Assembly: GCF_002368415.1 (NCBI RefSeq)
Contig: NZ_AP018290.1
Location: 9,911,717-9,975,716 of the forward strand
Direction of reading: 5' to 3'
DNA: 64,000 nt
Origin: Calothrix sp. NIES-4105
GTDB taxonomy: Bacteria; Cyanobacteriota; Cyanobacteriia; Cyanobacteriales; Nostocaceae
A program made the translations under genes and the position numbers. Below the pieces are notes generated by a model that was given only the letters and a program-made list of their open reading frames with translations, ran no database searches and was not told the origin of the DNA. How positions within the stretch are numbered: position 1 is the first letter of the stretch; every line of letters starts with the position of its first letter. Below are positions 50,128 to 59,660 of this stretch, piece after piece.

Positions 50128-51057
50128 ATGAAGATTTGCTACCTAATACAAAGCCATAAAAGTCCTGAACAAATTTTTAGACTGATTCGCACACTCAAAA
50201 AGTCTAGCCCTAATTGTTGGATAATTTTAAGTCACGATTTTAGTAATTGTCAACTGGATATTCAACCATTACAGGATTTGTCAAATATTCATGTAATTTC
50301 TGCAAAAGTATTCAGGGGTGACTTTTCTCCCATTCAAGCATACTTAAATGCAATTGACTTTGCTCTAAAAAACGACATTGATTTTGATTGGTGGATTAAT
50401 TTGTCCGGTCAAGATTATCCTACTCAGTCACCTGAACATATAGAGCAATTTCTGTCTGAAACAACTTATGATGGCTTTTTAAAATATTTTAATGTTTTGG
50501 CGCCAGAAAGTGAATGGAGTAAGCAAGAAGCTATCACCAGATATTTCTACAGATATCAGCAAATTGTACCTCGTCTTTCAGAAAGATTACAGACAATTCT
50601 CAGACCTTTGAAGGCAATAAATTACATTCAGCCATTTTTCAGAATTAATTTTGCTTACGGTTTGACTATTGGTACTAGAGTAAAACCTCCTTTTAATGAG
50701 AATTTTATCTGCTATGGAGGCTCTTTTTTCACCACTCTATCTCGTAAGTGCGTTGAGTATTTATACCAATTTTGCAACAACAATCCTCAAGTAGTGGAAT
50801 ATTACAAACATGTACAATGTGCTGATGAATCATTTTTCCAGACTATCCTGGTAAATAATAAATCATTAAATCTTTGCAATGACTGCAAGCGCTACTTCGA
50901 TTTTTCTAAAACAAGTAATGGTCATCCAGCAACACTCACAACCGCTGACTATATGAATTTAGCGTCTTCAAATACTCACTTTGCTAGAAAATTTGATATT
51001 GCTAAAGATAGCAAAATTTTAGATATTCTAGACCAAGCTGTCGCAAGTAAATACTAA
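50128..51057 (+). CDS. Beta-1,6-N-acetylglucosaminyltransferase-like (branching) glycosyltransferase
   Basis: About 309 residues, GT14-like. Family features: MKICYLIQSHKSPEQIFRLI at the start, VFRGDFSPIQAYLNAIDFAL, DFDWWINLSGQDYPTQSPEH and CYGGSFFTTLSRKCVEYL with ADESFFQTIL near the end. GT14 enzymes add branch sugars to glycans. The frame is open 25 residues further upstream, but ATG 50128 is the homologous start. It is followed by a GT2 gene after ~20 bases, so the cluster is an operon from here. Confidence 0.85.
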   Translation: MKICYLIQSHKSPEQIFRLIRTLKKSSPNCWIILSHDFSNCQLDIQPLQDLSNIHVISAKVFRGDFSPIQAYLNAIDFALKNDIDFDWWINLSGQDYPTQSPEHIEQFLSETTYDGFLKYFNVLAPESEWSKQEAITRYFYRYQQIVPRLSERLQTILRPLKAINYIQPFFRINFAYGLTIGTRVKPPFNENFICYGGSFFTTLSRKCVEYLYQFCNNNPQVVEYYKHVQCADESFFQTILVNNKSLNLCNDCKRYFDFSKTSNGHPATLTTADYMNLASSNTHFARKFDIAKDSKILDILDQAVASKY

Positions 51058-51078
51058 ATATTTTATCAGGAATTGTTT

Positions 51079-52038
51079 ATGGATTTTATTTATCAAGTGA
51101 GTGTCATTGTACCCGCGTATAATGTGCGTAACTATATTCACGATTCATTAGCTTCTCTAAAGTGTCAATCGTTTCAAGATTTTGAAGTTCTGATTGTGGA
51201 TGATGGGTCTACTGATGATACTGCGAATGTTGTTCAAACTTTCATTCAACAAGATTCACGCTTTCGTTTATTGCAAAAACAAAATGGTGGTTTGTCTTCA
51301 GCACGTAACTATGGCATTCGTCACGCGCGCGGTAAGTACATCGCACTGCTAGACGGTGATGATACATATCACCCTAACAAGCTTGCTAATCATGTTGCTC
51401 ATTTAGAGAAAAATCCCCAGGTAGGAGTAGTATACAGTGCTTCTAAAGCAATCCGTGACGATGGGCGCCCGACTTTTATTTCTCTAAGCGGTAAACCAAT
51501 TTACTCTGACCCACTCAAAGCTTTGCTATGTAAAAACTTTGTTGGTCATGGTTCTAATGCTATTTTCCGTAAATGTCTTATTGATGATGTCGGTGAATTC
51601 GATGAAAACTTACGTAGTTCAGAAGATATAGATTTCTGGTTACGTGTAGCAGCGACGCAAAAATGGCAATTTCTGCGCGAACCTAGTATTTTATGCTACT
51701 ATCGCGTTCGTCCATCAGGACTGTCTTTTAATGTCCTACAAATGCAGCGTTGTAATGAGCAAGTAATTCAATCAGCTTATCAGCGCTCAAAAGAATTAGT
51801 AGAACCAATGTTGCCAACAGCTTATGCCTACATGTACCGTTATCTTGCTCGTTTAGCAATGCAAAGCGGTGATATTGAGACATCTCGAAGTTTTATTGAT
51901 AAAGCCTTAGCTTCCGACAAGTCTATTTTTTACCGTGACGCGCGGTCATTACTCACGCTATTAGCTGTAATGTTGGCGCCGATAGGAAAATCAGCAATTA
52001 AGTACTCGCTTGGTACGGCTAAATCTGCAGCAAAGTAG
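51079..52038 (+). CDS. GT2 family glycosyltransferase
   Basis: About 319 residues. Classic GT-A fold start YQVSVIVPAYNVRNYIHDSL, then DFEVLIVDDGSTDDT, GGLSSARNYGIRHARGKYIA and the metal-binding LLDGDDTYHP; a second acidic motif is SSEDIDFWLRVA. It inverts configuration using a nucleotide sugar; sugar unknown. ATG 51079 is preferred over TTG 51073. Twenty-one bases after the branching enzyme and 25 before the flippase. Confidence 0.92.
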   Translation: MDFIYQVSVIVPAYNVRNYIHDSLASLKCQSFQDFEVLIVDDGSTDDTANVVQTFIQQDSRFRLLQKQNGGLSSARNYGIRHARGKYIALLDGDDTYHPNKLANHVAHLEKNPQVGVVYSASKAIRDDGRPTFISLSGKPIYSDPLKALLCKNFVGHGSNAIFRKCLIDDVGEFDENLRSSEDIDFWLRVAATQKWQFLREPSILCYYRVRPSGLSFNVLQMQRCNEQVIQSAYQRSKELVEPMLPTAYAYMYRYLARLAMQSGDIETSRSFIDKALASDKSIFYRDARSLLTLLAVMLAPIGKSAIKYSLGTAKSAAK

Positions 52039-52063
52039 TAATTATTTAAATAAAGCTTGAGTT

Positions 52064-53479
52064 ATGAATATATCATCATTAATCAAACACGGGTTTTGGG
52101 CAACCTACGGAGCTTTTGCAACACGTTTTCTAGGATTGTTCAGCAATCTAATGTTAGCAAGATTATTAACTCCATCAGAATTTGGTGTTATTGGTACTGC
52201 TTACATTTTCTGGTCTTTTGTCAATTTATTCACCCAAGGCTCAGTTGGTGAGTTTATCATCTACAAAGGAACAGAAGATAAACGCTATTTGAACAATACT
52301 TATACCGTTACATTAGGTATTGCTACGGTGTTTGGTTTAACATTAGCTGCTGCATCACCGTTTATTGCTAACTTTTTTAGTGTCCCTGTATTAATGTGGA
52401 TACTGTTTGTATTTGCTGGTAACTTTTTGCTCTCTTCGCTTTACTGGTTTTTCAGTGGCGTGATGACAAGGCAGATGCAGTATAAACAGCTAGCAAATAC
52501 TAATATGATAGCTTCATTAGTACGAGTTTTTGTAACTGTTGGCTCTGCTTTAGCTGGTTTGAGCTATTGGTCATTTGTAATTGGTGACGTAGCTTCATCG
52601 GTAACAGGTTGTGTACTGATGAGTAAGCAAATTAAGCATAAGTTTCAACTACAATTTGATAAAGAAATTGGCAATGAAGTTTTATCTTACTGCCTGGGCG
52701 CCACTGGTTCTAGCTTTGGATACTACGTTAATGCTAATTGCGATAACTTGATTGTTGGAAAGATTTTGGGCACAACAAGCTTAGGCTTTTATAATTTTGC
52801 ATATCAAGGGACGATGACATTGACTACTGTATTTGGTCAGGTGATCGATCAAATAGGGATGTCTGTGTTTGCTCAATTGCCTGATGAAAAGCAGCAAGAA
52901 AAAGCTCTGGCAAGGTCTTTAGAGCAAATTGCTTTTTTAGCGGCGCCTATGTATGGTTTGCTGTTATTAATGATTGACCAGCAAACAATTACTCTAATTT
53001 TTGGTGACAAATGGCTACCGATTATTCCGATAATTCCTGGATTAGTTGTCTTTGCTTATTTCCGTTTGCTTAACCGCCTGCTGAGTGCAATGTTATCAGC
53101 TAAAGGGCGCCCTGATGTAAACGCGAAAGTCAATCTTGTAATTGCACCTATTGCATTACTGAGTTTTTTCATTGGCGCCACTCATCTGGGAATGATAGGT
53201 GTAAGTATAGCGGTTGCTGTGGTTTTAGGATTTGGGTGGACTACTTATTGGTGGTGGGTTGGCTGCCATGAGTTTAACTGGTCTGTAAAAAAGTTTTTAA
53301 TACTCTGCTTTTTACCCGTCTTTGTCGCGCTTCCTGCAATTAAAATAGCATACTTTCTACCTTTGGTTCTTAAGCCAATTACCTTCATCGCTCTATATGG
53401 TGTTGGCATTTTTATTTTAAGTATGTTAAAAATAATTAACCTCAATCACATTTTCAAATTGAATTTCAAAAATCCATAA
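52064..53479 (+). CDS. Wzx-type polysaccharide flippase (MOP superfamily)
   Basis: A 471-residue protein with about 12-14 transmembrane helices. The start HGFWATYGAFATRFLGLFSN with LMLARLLTPSEFGVIGTAYI is typical of lipopolysaccharide-biosynthesis flippases of the WzxC type. It should move undecaprenyl-linked repeat units across the inner membrane. Neighbouring genes provide the sugar transferases, a polymerase/ligase-like protein and a Wzc-type regulator, so the pathway is Wzx/Wzy-like. Confidence 0.9.
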   Translation: MNISSLIKHGFWATYGAFATRFLGLFSNLMLARLLTPSEFGVIGTAYIFWSFVNLFTQGSVGEFIIYKGTEDKRYLNNTYTVTLGIATVFGLTLAAASPFIANFFSVPVLMWILFVFAGNFLLSSLYWFFSGVMTRQMQYKQLANTNMIASLVRVFVTVGSALAGLSYWSFVIGDVASSVTGCVLMSKQIKHKFQLQFDKEIGNEVLSYCLGATGSSFGYYVNANCDNLIVGKILGTTSLGFYNFAYQGTMTLTTVFGQVIDQIGMSVFAQLPDEKQQEKALARSLEQIAFLAAPMYGLLLLMIDQQTITLIFGDKWLPIIPIIPGLVVFAYFRLLNRLLSAMLSAKGRPDVNAKVNLVIAPIALLSFFIGATHLGMIGVSIAVAVVLGFGWTTYWWWVGCHEFNWSVKKFLILCFLPVFVALPAIKIAYFLPLVLKPITFIALYGVGIFILSMLKIINLNHIFKLNFKNP

Positions 53480-53508
53480 GAATTTACATAACTGGATTGG
53501 AGCTAATT

Positions 53509-54645
53509 ATGAAATTTCAAAATATTTTAGTCACTGGTGAAGAGTTATTTTTCGAGCGTCATAAGTTTTTGCTTACAGCAATGTCTCAACATATAGAAAA
53601 ATTACAATTGCTGCCCAGACGACTTGAGTGGTATGAATCCAATCCAAGATTAAGACAGTTAATTAAGGCAATGTACACTATACGTACAGGTTCTTTGAAT
53701 AAAGCCAATAGTGTATTTCAAAAGAACAAGCAAGCCTTTACTATCAAATCTCAACATTTAGAAGAAGACATTAAAAATCTCGGTTATACTCCAGATTTTA
53801 TTTTTCATTTCTTTTGTACGTTTAGACCATTTTGGAACCCGTCTGATATTCCCTACTCAATGTACTTAGACTATACAATGGCTTTGGCTGAACAAAATTG
53901 GGCGCCGTGGTCTTGGTTTTTGAATGATAAAGAGCGTCAAGGTTGGCGAGAATGTGAAAAAGAAAGCTATGAAAGAGCTTACCATATTTTCACAATGGGT
54001 AATGTTGTAAAAAATTCTCTCATCAAAGATTACGGTATTACACCTGAAAAAATTACAGTTATTGGTTCTTCGGGTGATTTTATTGAGACTTATACAGGTG
54101 ATAAGCAATTTGGCAGTCAGCAAATACTCTTTAACGGCTCAGATTTTGAGAGAAAAGGTGGTGATCTAGTTATAGACGCTTTTCGACAAGTGAGAAAAAA
54201 AATTAAGAATGCCAAACTTATTTTAATTGGTACTTCACTTTCTATTAATGAAGACGGTATAGAAAATTTAGGCTTTATATCTTCTCGTTCTGAAATTCAT
54301 AAGTTATTCTTGAATAGTGATTTAGTTGTGGCGCCTGCTTATTGCGACCCTTTCCCAACCTTTGTTATGGAAGCGATGAATTACGGTACTCCATGCATCG
54401 TATCAGCGAATGATGGAATGCCCGACATCGTAGATAACCAAGTTAATGGAATTGTGATTCAACAGCAGTCAGCCGATGAATTAGCAAATAGTATTATTAG
54501 CCTGTTGAATGACCCAATGCGGTTAAAATGTATGTCGCAAGAAGCACGACTGAAAGTAAAAACAAAACTAAATTGGAACAACATTGCTGTTGAAATAACT
54601 AAGGCTTTATCAAGTGAATCTCCTGTATTAATGACTTTAAAATAA
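53509..54645 (+). CDS. Glycosyltransferase, GT-B fold (GT4-like)
   Basis: About 378 residues. The N-terminal half is unusual for GT4 (KFQNILVTGEELFFERHKFL, WAPWSWFLNDKERQGWRECE). The C-terminal half is standard: QILFNGSDFERKGGDLVIDA, AKLILIGTS, VVAPAYCDPFPTFVMEAMNY and GTPCIVSANDGMPDIVD, with the E-x7-E-like donor site. Start at ATG 53509, where TTGGAGCTAATT precedes it. It sits between flippase and another GT4 in the same operon. Confidence 0.85.
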   Translation: MKFQNILVTGEELFFERHKFLLTAMSQHIEKLQLLPRRLEWYESNPRLRQLIKAMYTIRTGSLNKANSVFQKNKQAFTIKSQHLEEDIKNLGYTPDFIFHFFCTFRPFWNPSDIPYSMYLDYTMALAEQNWAPWSWFLNDKERQGWRECEKESYERAYHIFTMGNVVKNSLIKDYGITPEKITVIGSSGDFIETYTGDKQFGSQQILFNGSDFERKGGDLVIDAFRQVRKKIKNAKLILIGTSLSINEDGIENLGFISSRSEIHKLFLNSDLVVAPAYCDPFPTFVMEAMNYGTPCIVSANDGMPDIVDNQVNGIVIQQQSADELANSIISLLNDPMRLKCMSQEARLKVKTKLNWNNIAVEITKALSSESPVLMTLK

Positions 54646-54671
54646 AACAAATATTACACCCATTTTTAATC

Positions 54672-55823
54672 ATGCATAAATCATCAGTTGATATCGCAAT
54701 TTTTCTTCGTAACCTATATGGTGGTGGCGCCGAGCGAGTCATGTTGAACTTGGCTCAAGAGTTCATTAAACGTGGTTTAAAGATTGATTTAGTACTGAGT
54801 AACGTGAAAGGAGATTACCTCTCACAGCTACCACCAGAAATTCGAGTTATTGATTTAAAAGCAAGCTCAATGCCAAAGAGTTTGCCCAATTTAATCAAAT
54901 ATCTTCGACAAGAGCGTCCAACAACTTTATTTGCTGCTCTGCACTACCCTTGTGAGATAGCTATATTAGCAAAGCGTTTAGCTGGTGTACCCACACGAGT
55001 AGTAGTGTCAGAACACAGTATCCTCTCTCAAGAAGCAGCACGAATTCCTCAACTATCAGTAAAGCTATCACCAATAGCGGCAAAACTGTTGTATCCCTTG
55101 GCAGATGGTATTATCGCTGTCTCAAAAGGAGCAGCTTCGGATTTAGCTAAGGTAACTGGTATTTCAAGAGAGCGTATTCAAGTTATTTATAATCCAATCG
55201 TAGACTCCAAAATCCCATTACGAGCAAAAGAACCAGTAGAACACCCTTGGTTTCAACCTGGTCAACCTCCAGTTATTTTAGCAACAGGAAGATTATTCCC
55301 TGAGAAAGATTATCCTACTCTTATTCGTGCTTTTGCCCAAATACGGCAAGTGCAAAACGCGCGTTTAGTGATTTTAGGAGAGGGGCCAGAAAGACCATCA
55401 CTCGAAAACTTAATACGCGAATTGGGTATAGAAGCTTCGGTAGAATTATTAGGGTTTGTAGAAAATCCTTATGCTTATATGGCAAGAGCATCAGTATTCA
55501 CCTTGTCTTCTGCTTACGAAGGTTTGGGAAATGTGCTTGTCGAAGCTTTAGCTGTAGGAACTCCCGTAGTTTCCACAAATTGTAAAACAGGCCCCGGTGA
55601 AGTTTTAGATAATGGTAAGTATGGTACATTGACTCCAGTCGGCGATAGTAAAGCCCTAGCAGAAGCAATTTTTGAGGTGTTATCTGGGAATACTAAAAAA
55701 GTAGAACCAAGTTGGCTTGAACAGTTCGCTGTAGATGATTGTACCGAAAAGTATTTGAAAGTACTGATTCCGCAGTGGGCGCCCAAGCTGCATACTCTCA
55801 AACTGGAAAGTATAAATGTTTAA
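54672..55823 (+). CDS. GT4 family glycosyltransferase
   Basis: A 383-residue enzyme with NLYGGGAERVMLNLAQEFIK at the N-terminus (acceptor-side glycine loop), TRVVVSEHSILS, GIIAVSKGAASDLAK, ILATGRLFPEKDYPTLIRAF and the donor motif SSAYEGLGNVLVEALAVGTP. Retaining GT4 of polysaccharide assembly; donor unknown. Its last eight bases overlap the start of the next gene, so the two are translationally coupled. Confidence 0.92.
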   Translation: MHKSSVDIAIFLRNLYGGGAERVMLNLAQEFIKRGLKIDLVLSNVKGDYLSQLPPEIRVIDLKASSMPKSLPNLIKYLRQERPTTLFAALHYPCEIAILAKRLAGVPTRVVVSEHSILSQEAARIPQLSVKLSPIAAKLLYPLADGIIAVSKGAASDLAKVTGISRERIQVIYNPIVDSKIPLRAKEPVEHPWFQPGQPPVILATGRLFPEKDYPTLIRAFAQIRQVQNARLVILGEGPERPSLENLIRELGIEASVELLGFVENPYAYMARASVFTLSSAYEGLGNVLVEALAVGTPVVSTNCKTGPGEVLDNGKYGTLTPVGDSKALAEAIFEVLSGNTKKVEPSWLEQFAVDDCTEKYLKVLIPQWAPKLHTLKLESINV

Positions 55824-57138
55824 TGCCTCGATTATACCAAATAGGTCAAACAAGGATTTTAAATTAACTGATTTGTCTTTTGCTGAAAGAGTTATATATT
55901 GGACGATTGTTCTTACACCTGTTTGGTGGCTTAGTGGCATCCAGACTATTTTTTACCCACTGGTGGTAGCTGGTTTGCTTGCGATTGGTTTTGAAATCGA
56001 CAAGCTTACCAAGCGTTCGCTGCCCATATGCAACTGGTCTTGGTTAGCTATGACTCTAGCTGCTCTGTGGACAAATATACTGGGTTTAAGTGAAATAAAC
56101 TTTGAAGTTTTAAAAACAGCCGCCACCTTAGTAACCTTGTTAAAGGGTTACTTTTTAATTTTTGCGGCTTTAACTATACCTTTTTGGCACCGCATCCGAT
56201 TAAGTGTAATTACTAGAGCTATAGCTTGGATGACGGCAGGACAGTTAGTAACTCTTTTGATTCAAACGCTAATACTTGTCGCTTTTGGTCCTTTAAAGCC
56301 TTTAGTACCTCCTTTAGCCAGCATAATTCCTGGCGAAAAGCAGAGTATGACTGTTCAGTTCGCGATTATGCAGCCATTCTTTGGAATTCCTTTACCTCGA
56401 ACAGTTCTTTATACAGCAGACCCCCCAATTTTAGGAGTATGCGCGCTGTTATGCTTTTTTATTTGCTTGGGTGAACCAAATCGTCGTCTGCGTAGATTTG
56501 CTCTTGCTGGCAGTTTGGTATGTCTACTCATTTCTCAAAGCCGTTTAGCTTGGATATGCTTTCCTCTGATATTCATAATTATTGGTTGTTTTCGCAGTGG
56601 GTTAGCTCGTCAAGGTTCATTGTGGCTAACATCTTTTGCTTCGTTTATTTGTGCGACTTTAGGGTTAACTTTAGCTGATTTAATTAACGCACCTCTGGAA
56701 ACATTCAATAGCGCGCGTGCAGATTCTTCTAAAGACCGCGCGTTCGTTATTGATGCCACAATTGATGCTTGGAGGGAGTCACCTTGGGTAGGTTGGGGAA
56801 TTTTGGGTAAGACAGTATCTTGGGGAAACGGCGTTTTTGTGATGCCATTAGGTACATTTTCTTCTTATGCTCAAGTTTTATATTTACACGGAATCTTTGG
56901 CTTTATTTTCTTTATTATTGCCCTAATTTCAACTTTATGGTATTTCTGGAAAGCCGCAGCAGTAAATAATATACTTGCTCAACGAGCATTTGCAACTTTA
57001 GTAGCTTTATACGTACTTTGCCAAGCAACTAACTTAACCTGGATGGCAATTTATTTCTGGTTCTTCTTTATTTGGCTAGGCGCCATTCTTGCGGATATTC
57101 AGCAACAAAATTTATCGAGTTGGAAACAGTTATTCTAA
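55816..57138 (+). CDS. O-antigen ligase/polymerase-like membrane protein
   Basis: A 440-residue protein with ~10-12 hydrophobic helices and a large periplasmic loop with ATIDAWRESPWVGWGILGKT, resembling the conserved loop of Wzy/WaaL (O-antigen ligase superfamily). SLVCLLISQSRLAWICFPLI carries the Arg before that loop. As the only such protein in the cluster it is the best candidate for the polymerase. A GTGGGCAATGCCCACC palindrome lies just after its stop. Confidence 0.8.
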   Translation: MFNASIIPNRSNKDFKLTDLSFAERVIYWTIVLTPVWWLSGIQTIFYPLVVAGLLAIGFEIDKLTKRSLPICNWSWLAMTLAALWTNILGLSEINFEVLKTAATLVTLLKGYFLIFAALTIPFWHRIRLSVITRAIAWMTAGQLVTLLIQTLILVAFGPLKPLVPPLASIIPGEKQSMTVQFAIMQPFFGIPLPRTVLYTADPPILGVCALLCFFICLGEPNRRLRRFALAGSLVCLLISQSRLAWICFPLIFIIIGCFRSGLARQGSLWLTSFASFICATLGLTLADLINAPLETFNSARADSSKDRAFVIDATIDAWRESPWVGWGILGKTVSWGNGVFVMPLGTFSSYAQVLYLHGIFGFIFFIIALISTLWYFWKAAAVNNILAQRAFATLVALYVLCQATNLTWMAIYFWFFFIWLGAILADIQQQNLSSWKQLF

Positions 57139-57375
57139 GTAGGGTGGGCAATGCCCACCATACATATTAAGTTTTGATAAAATTCTCTTTATACTATTTT
57201 AGTAATAACTGCATAGCAATTAAACAATAATCAGTACATATACTCATGCCAAATATTATTACTATAGAGGAAAATTAATTATTTCAACAGGAATAATATT
57301 ATATCCAAGTGAGCTATAGCATCTTCATAGTGTAAATCTTTTATTTCAAGTAAAAAATATTTGGCAGTCACATCC
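57139..57375. other. Intergenic gap before the Wzc-like gene
   Basis: AT-rich ~235 bases with a GGTGGGCAATGCCCACC palindrome (57143-57159) that may weaken read-through. The next gene probably has its own promoter here. Confidence 0.4.
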
Positions 57376-59406
57376 ATGAATAATCTAGTTGCTATTACAT
57401 TTAGACATTGGAAGTGGTTATTCGCTTTTAATTTGCTGGTTGGGTTAGGAGCATTTTCAGTAGTTACAACTTCTAAACCAGTTTGGACTTCTACAACGCA
57501 ATTAATTCTGCCAAAGACAACTAGTCATCTAGATGCTAGTTTGGGAACTTTGGGGACACTCAAGAATGATGACCCTGGTTTTTCGTCAGAATTAAACCCT
57601 TTAAATGTCCAAGCGTCAATATTAACTAGTGAAACTTTACTAGAGCAGGTTTTAGCGGTAGACCCGGAAAAAGATAAATTTAAAACAATTTCTAGTTTCA
57701 AAGGATTATTTAAAGTATCACCACAAGAGCAGTCAACAATTATGTCGTTGACTGTTAATGCTTCAAGTCCTCAACTAGCGACTAAGCGAGCCGATAATTT
57801 AGTACAAGCTTATCAAACACGATTAAATGAACTCCGAACATCTAACAGTCAGGCAAGACAACAATATAGTCAAAAAGAACTACAGCTAGCCAAAAATAAG
57901 TTAGACCAAGCCAACATCAAAATTGCTAGGTTTAAGCAAAGTACTGGTATAGTCGATGACACAGAACAAATTAAAGGAATTGTTACTACTATCAATACTT
58001 TGACTACTTCTCATGGTCAAGCTCTTGCTGCTGCAAAAGCTGGTGAAAATCGTGTTCAAGCTCTTTCACAACGCTTGAGTTTGGCGCCAGAGTCAGCAGT
58101 TCGCTCTCTTGGTCTAGGTGAAAACCCAGAATTTAAGTTAGCTAGACAAAAGCTTGCTGAAATCAATGCAGCTTTGTTAGAAAAGCAAGCGCTTTTTACT
58201 GATGAACATCCCCAAGTGAGCAAACTATTAGGGCAAAGGTCATTTTTGCTGCGTCAACTTCGAGATGATATTCAACAAGCATCTCAAGGTGTGCCAATAG
58301 ACCCAAATGTTGCAACAGATGCTCAAGGACGTGCGACATTAATTCAACAGTTGATTTTAGCGGAAAGTGAAACGTTAGCAGCACGGGGACAAGCACAGCA
58401 ATTAGCTTTGCAAATCAATCAACTACAAACTGGGCTAAATTCTTTACCTGCGAAACAAGCGAAGCTCTCTGAATTACAAAGACAGCTTGATGTTGCTGAA
58501 GGTGTATATAAAGGTTTAGTTGCTCAGGTACAGCAAAATAACATTGATGCATTCGATGCTTATCCGAATGTACAGGTACTTGATGCACCTAAAGTTGGCG
58601 CCAAACCAACCAGTCCAAAATTATTACTGATTGTAATAAATACTTTATTAGCATCTTTAGCTGGTAGTATTGCGTTAGTGCTTCTCCTTGAAAGCCGTAA
58701 TCCTTTGTTGAGTCCTAAAGATTTGCAAGACCAAAAATTTCCTATTGTCGAAGATATACCTCGTATCAGAAATTCTGCTCGTAAATCAGAAGTGGCGCCA
58801 GAAAGCGAAGTTGAGTTTCAAAGATTGGCTTCTGCAATTAGCTTACAGCCTTTAGAGAACAAACGTTTACTAGTAACTAGCGCCTCTGTTGGTGAAGGTA
58901 AAACCACCGTCGCTTTAGGGTTAGCTAATGCTTTAGTAGACTTAGGTTTCCGAGTTTTATTAGTAGATGGAGATTTTCACCAAGCTGCTTTATCACGGCG
59001 CCTGGGTTACAATCAACAGTTGAAAGAAGAAAGCACAACTGTATCAATACAACCAAATCTTGACTTACTACCCACTTTACCCAAACAAGGGAAAATAGTC
59101 GAAATGATTCGACGTGGACGTTTTGAAAAAACTCTGACTAATTGTCAAACCAATGGTAATTATGACTATATTATCGTTGATAGCGCCCCTGTCACCCTAA
59201 CAAGCGAAACTCCACTACTAACTACAATCATCCGTAACGTATTATTTGTCGTTCGTCCAGATACTAGCTACCGAGACTTAGTAAATCGTAGCTTTGCTCA
59301 ATTAACTCAACACAAAGGTCAAATATTAGGATTGGTAGTAAATGGAGTTGAAAACAATTCCCGACCCTATTCTTACAAACCAGATACTTCAAAAATTAAT
59401 TCTTAA
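57376..59406 (+). CDS. Wzc-type polysaccharide chain-length regulator with BY-kinase domain
   Basis: About 676 residues. N-terminal Wzz domain: one helix near residue 15-35 (WLFAFNLLVGLGAFSVVT), a long periplasmic coiled coil (about 150-400), and a second helix near 415-435 (LLLIVINTLLASLAGSIALV). The cytoplasmic C-terminus has Walker A SVGEGKTTVALGLAN (~505), Walker A' LLVDGDFHQAAL and Walker B YDYIIVDSAPV. The tail holds only two Tyr (PYSYKP) rather than the longer Tyr cluster of E. coli Wzc. ATG 57376 is preferred over TTG 57361. Controls polymer length and export. Confidence 0.9.
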   Translation: MNNLVAITFRHWKWLFAFNLLVGLGAFSVVTTSKPVWTSTTQLILPKTTSHLDASLGTLGTLKNDDPGFSSELNPLNVQASILTSETLLEQVLAVDPEKDKFKTISSFKGLFKVSPQEQSTIMSLTVNASSPQLATKRADNLVQAYQTRLNELRTSNSQARQQYSQKELQLAKNKLDQANIKIARFKQSTGIVDDTEQIKGIVTTINTLTTSHGQALAAAKAGENRVQALSQRLSLAPESAVRSLGLGENPEFKLARQKLAEINAALLEKQALFTDEHPQVSKLLGQRSFLLRQLRDDIQQASQGVPIDPNVATDAQGRATLIQQLILAESETLAARGQAQQLALQINQLQTGLNSLPAKQAKLSELQRQLDVAEGVYKGLVAQVQQNNIDAFDAYPNVQVLDAPKVGAKPTSPKLLLIVINTLLASLAGSIALVLLLESRNPLLSPKDLQDQKFPIVEDIPRIRNSARKSEVAPESEVEFQRLASAISLQPLENKRLLVTSASVGEGKTTVALGLANALVDLGFRVLLVDGDFHQAALSRRLGYNQQLKEESTTVSIQPNLDLLPTLPKQGKIVEMIRRGRFEKTLTNCQTNGNYDYIIVDSAPVTLTSETPLLTTIIRNVLFVVRPDTSYRDLVNRSFAQLTQHKGQILGLVVNGVENNSRPYSYKPDTSKINS

Positions 59407-59423
59407 AAACCCTCCCTTAAAAA

Positions 59424-59604
59424 TCCCGCCTTAATAAGGCTACAGTGTACACACAAGTCTCTTTTTCTTCTCTTTCTTTGTGTCCTTTGTGCCTTTGTGG
59501 TTCTTTAAAGAGATAAACCACAAAGAACACAAAGGACACAAAGGAGGGGAAAATAAGTGAGTTATTAAAGATGTGTGTACACGCCCTGCGCGTGGAAGGG
59601 GGGG
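59424..59604. repeat. Fold-back MITE-like element, copy 3
   Basis: About 180 bp. CCTTAATAAGGCTACAGTGT ACACAC at one end and GTGTGTACACGCCCTGCGCG TGG at the other, with TTTGTGTCCTTTGTGCC / GGACACAAAGGAGG inner arms. It carries one end like copy 1 (TTAATAAGG) and one like copy 2 (GCGTGG). Confidence 0.75.
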
Positions 59605-59660
59605 ATTAAATTTCGGATTGACTCTTGAAGTTAACAAAAATACCTTAAATTAAAAACTGA

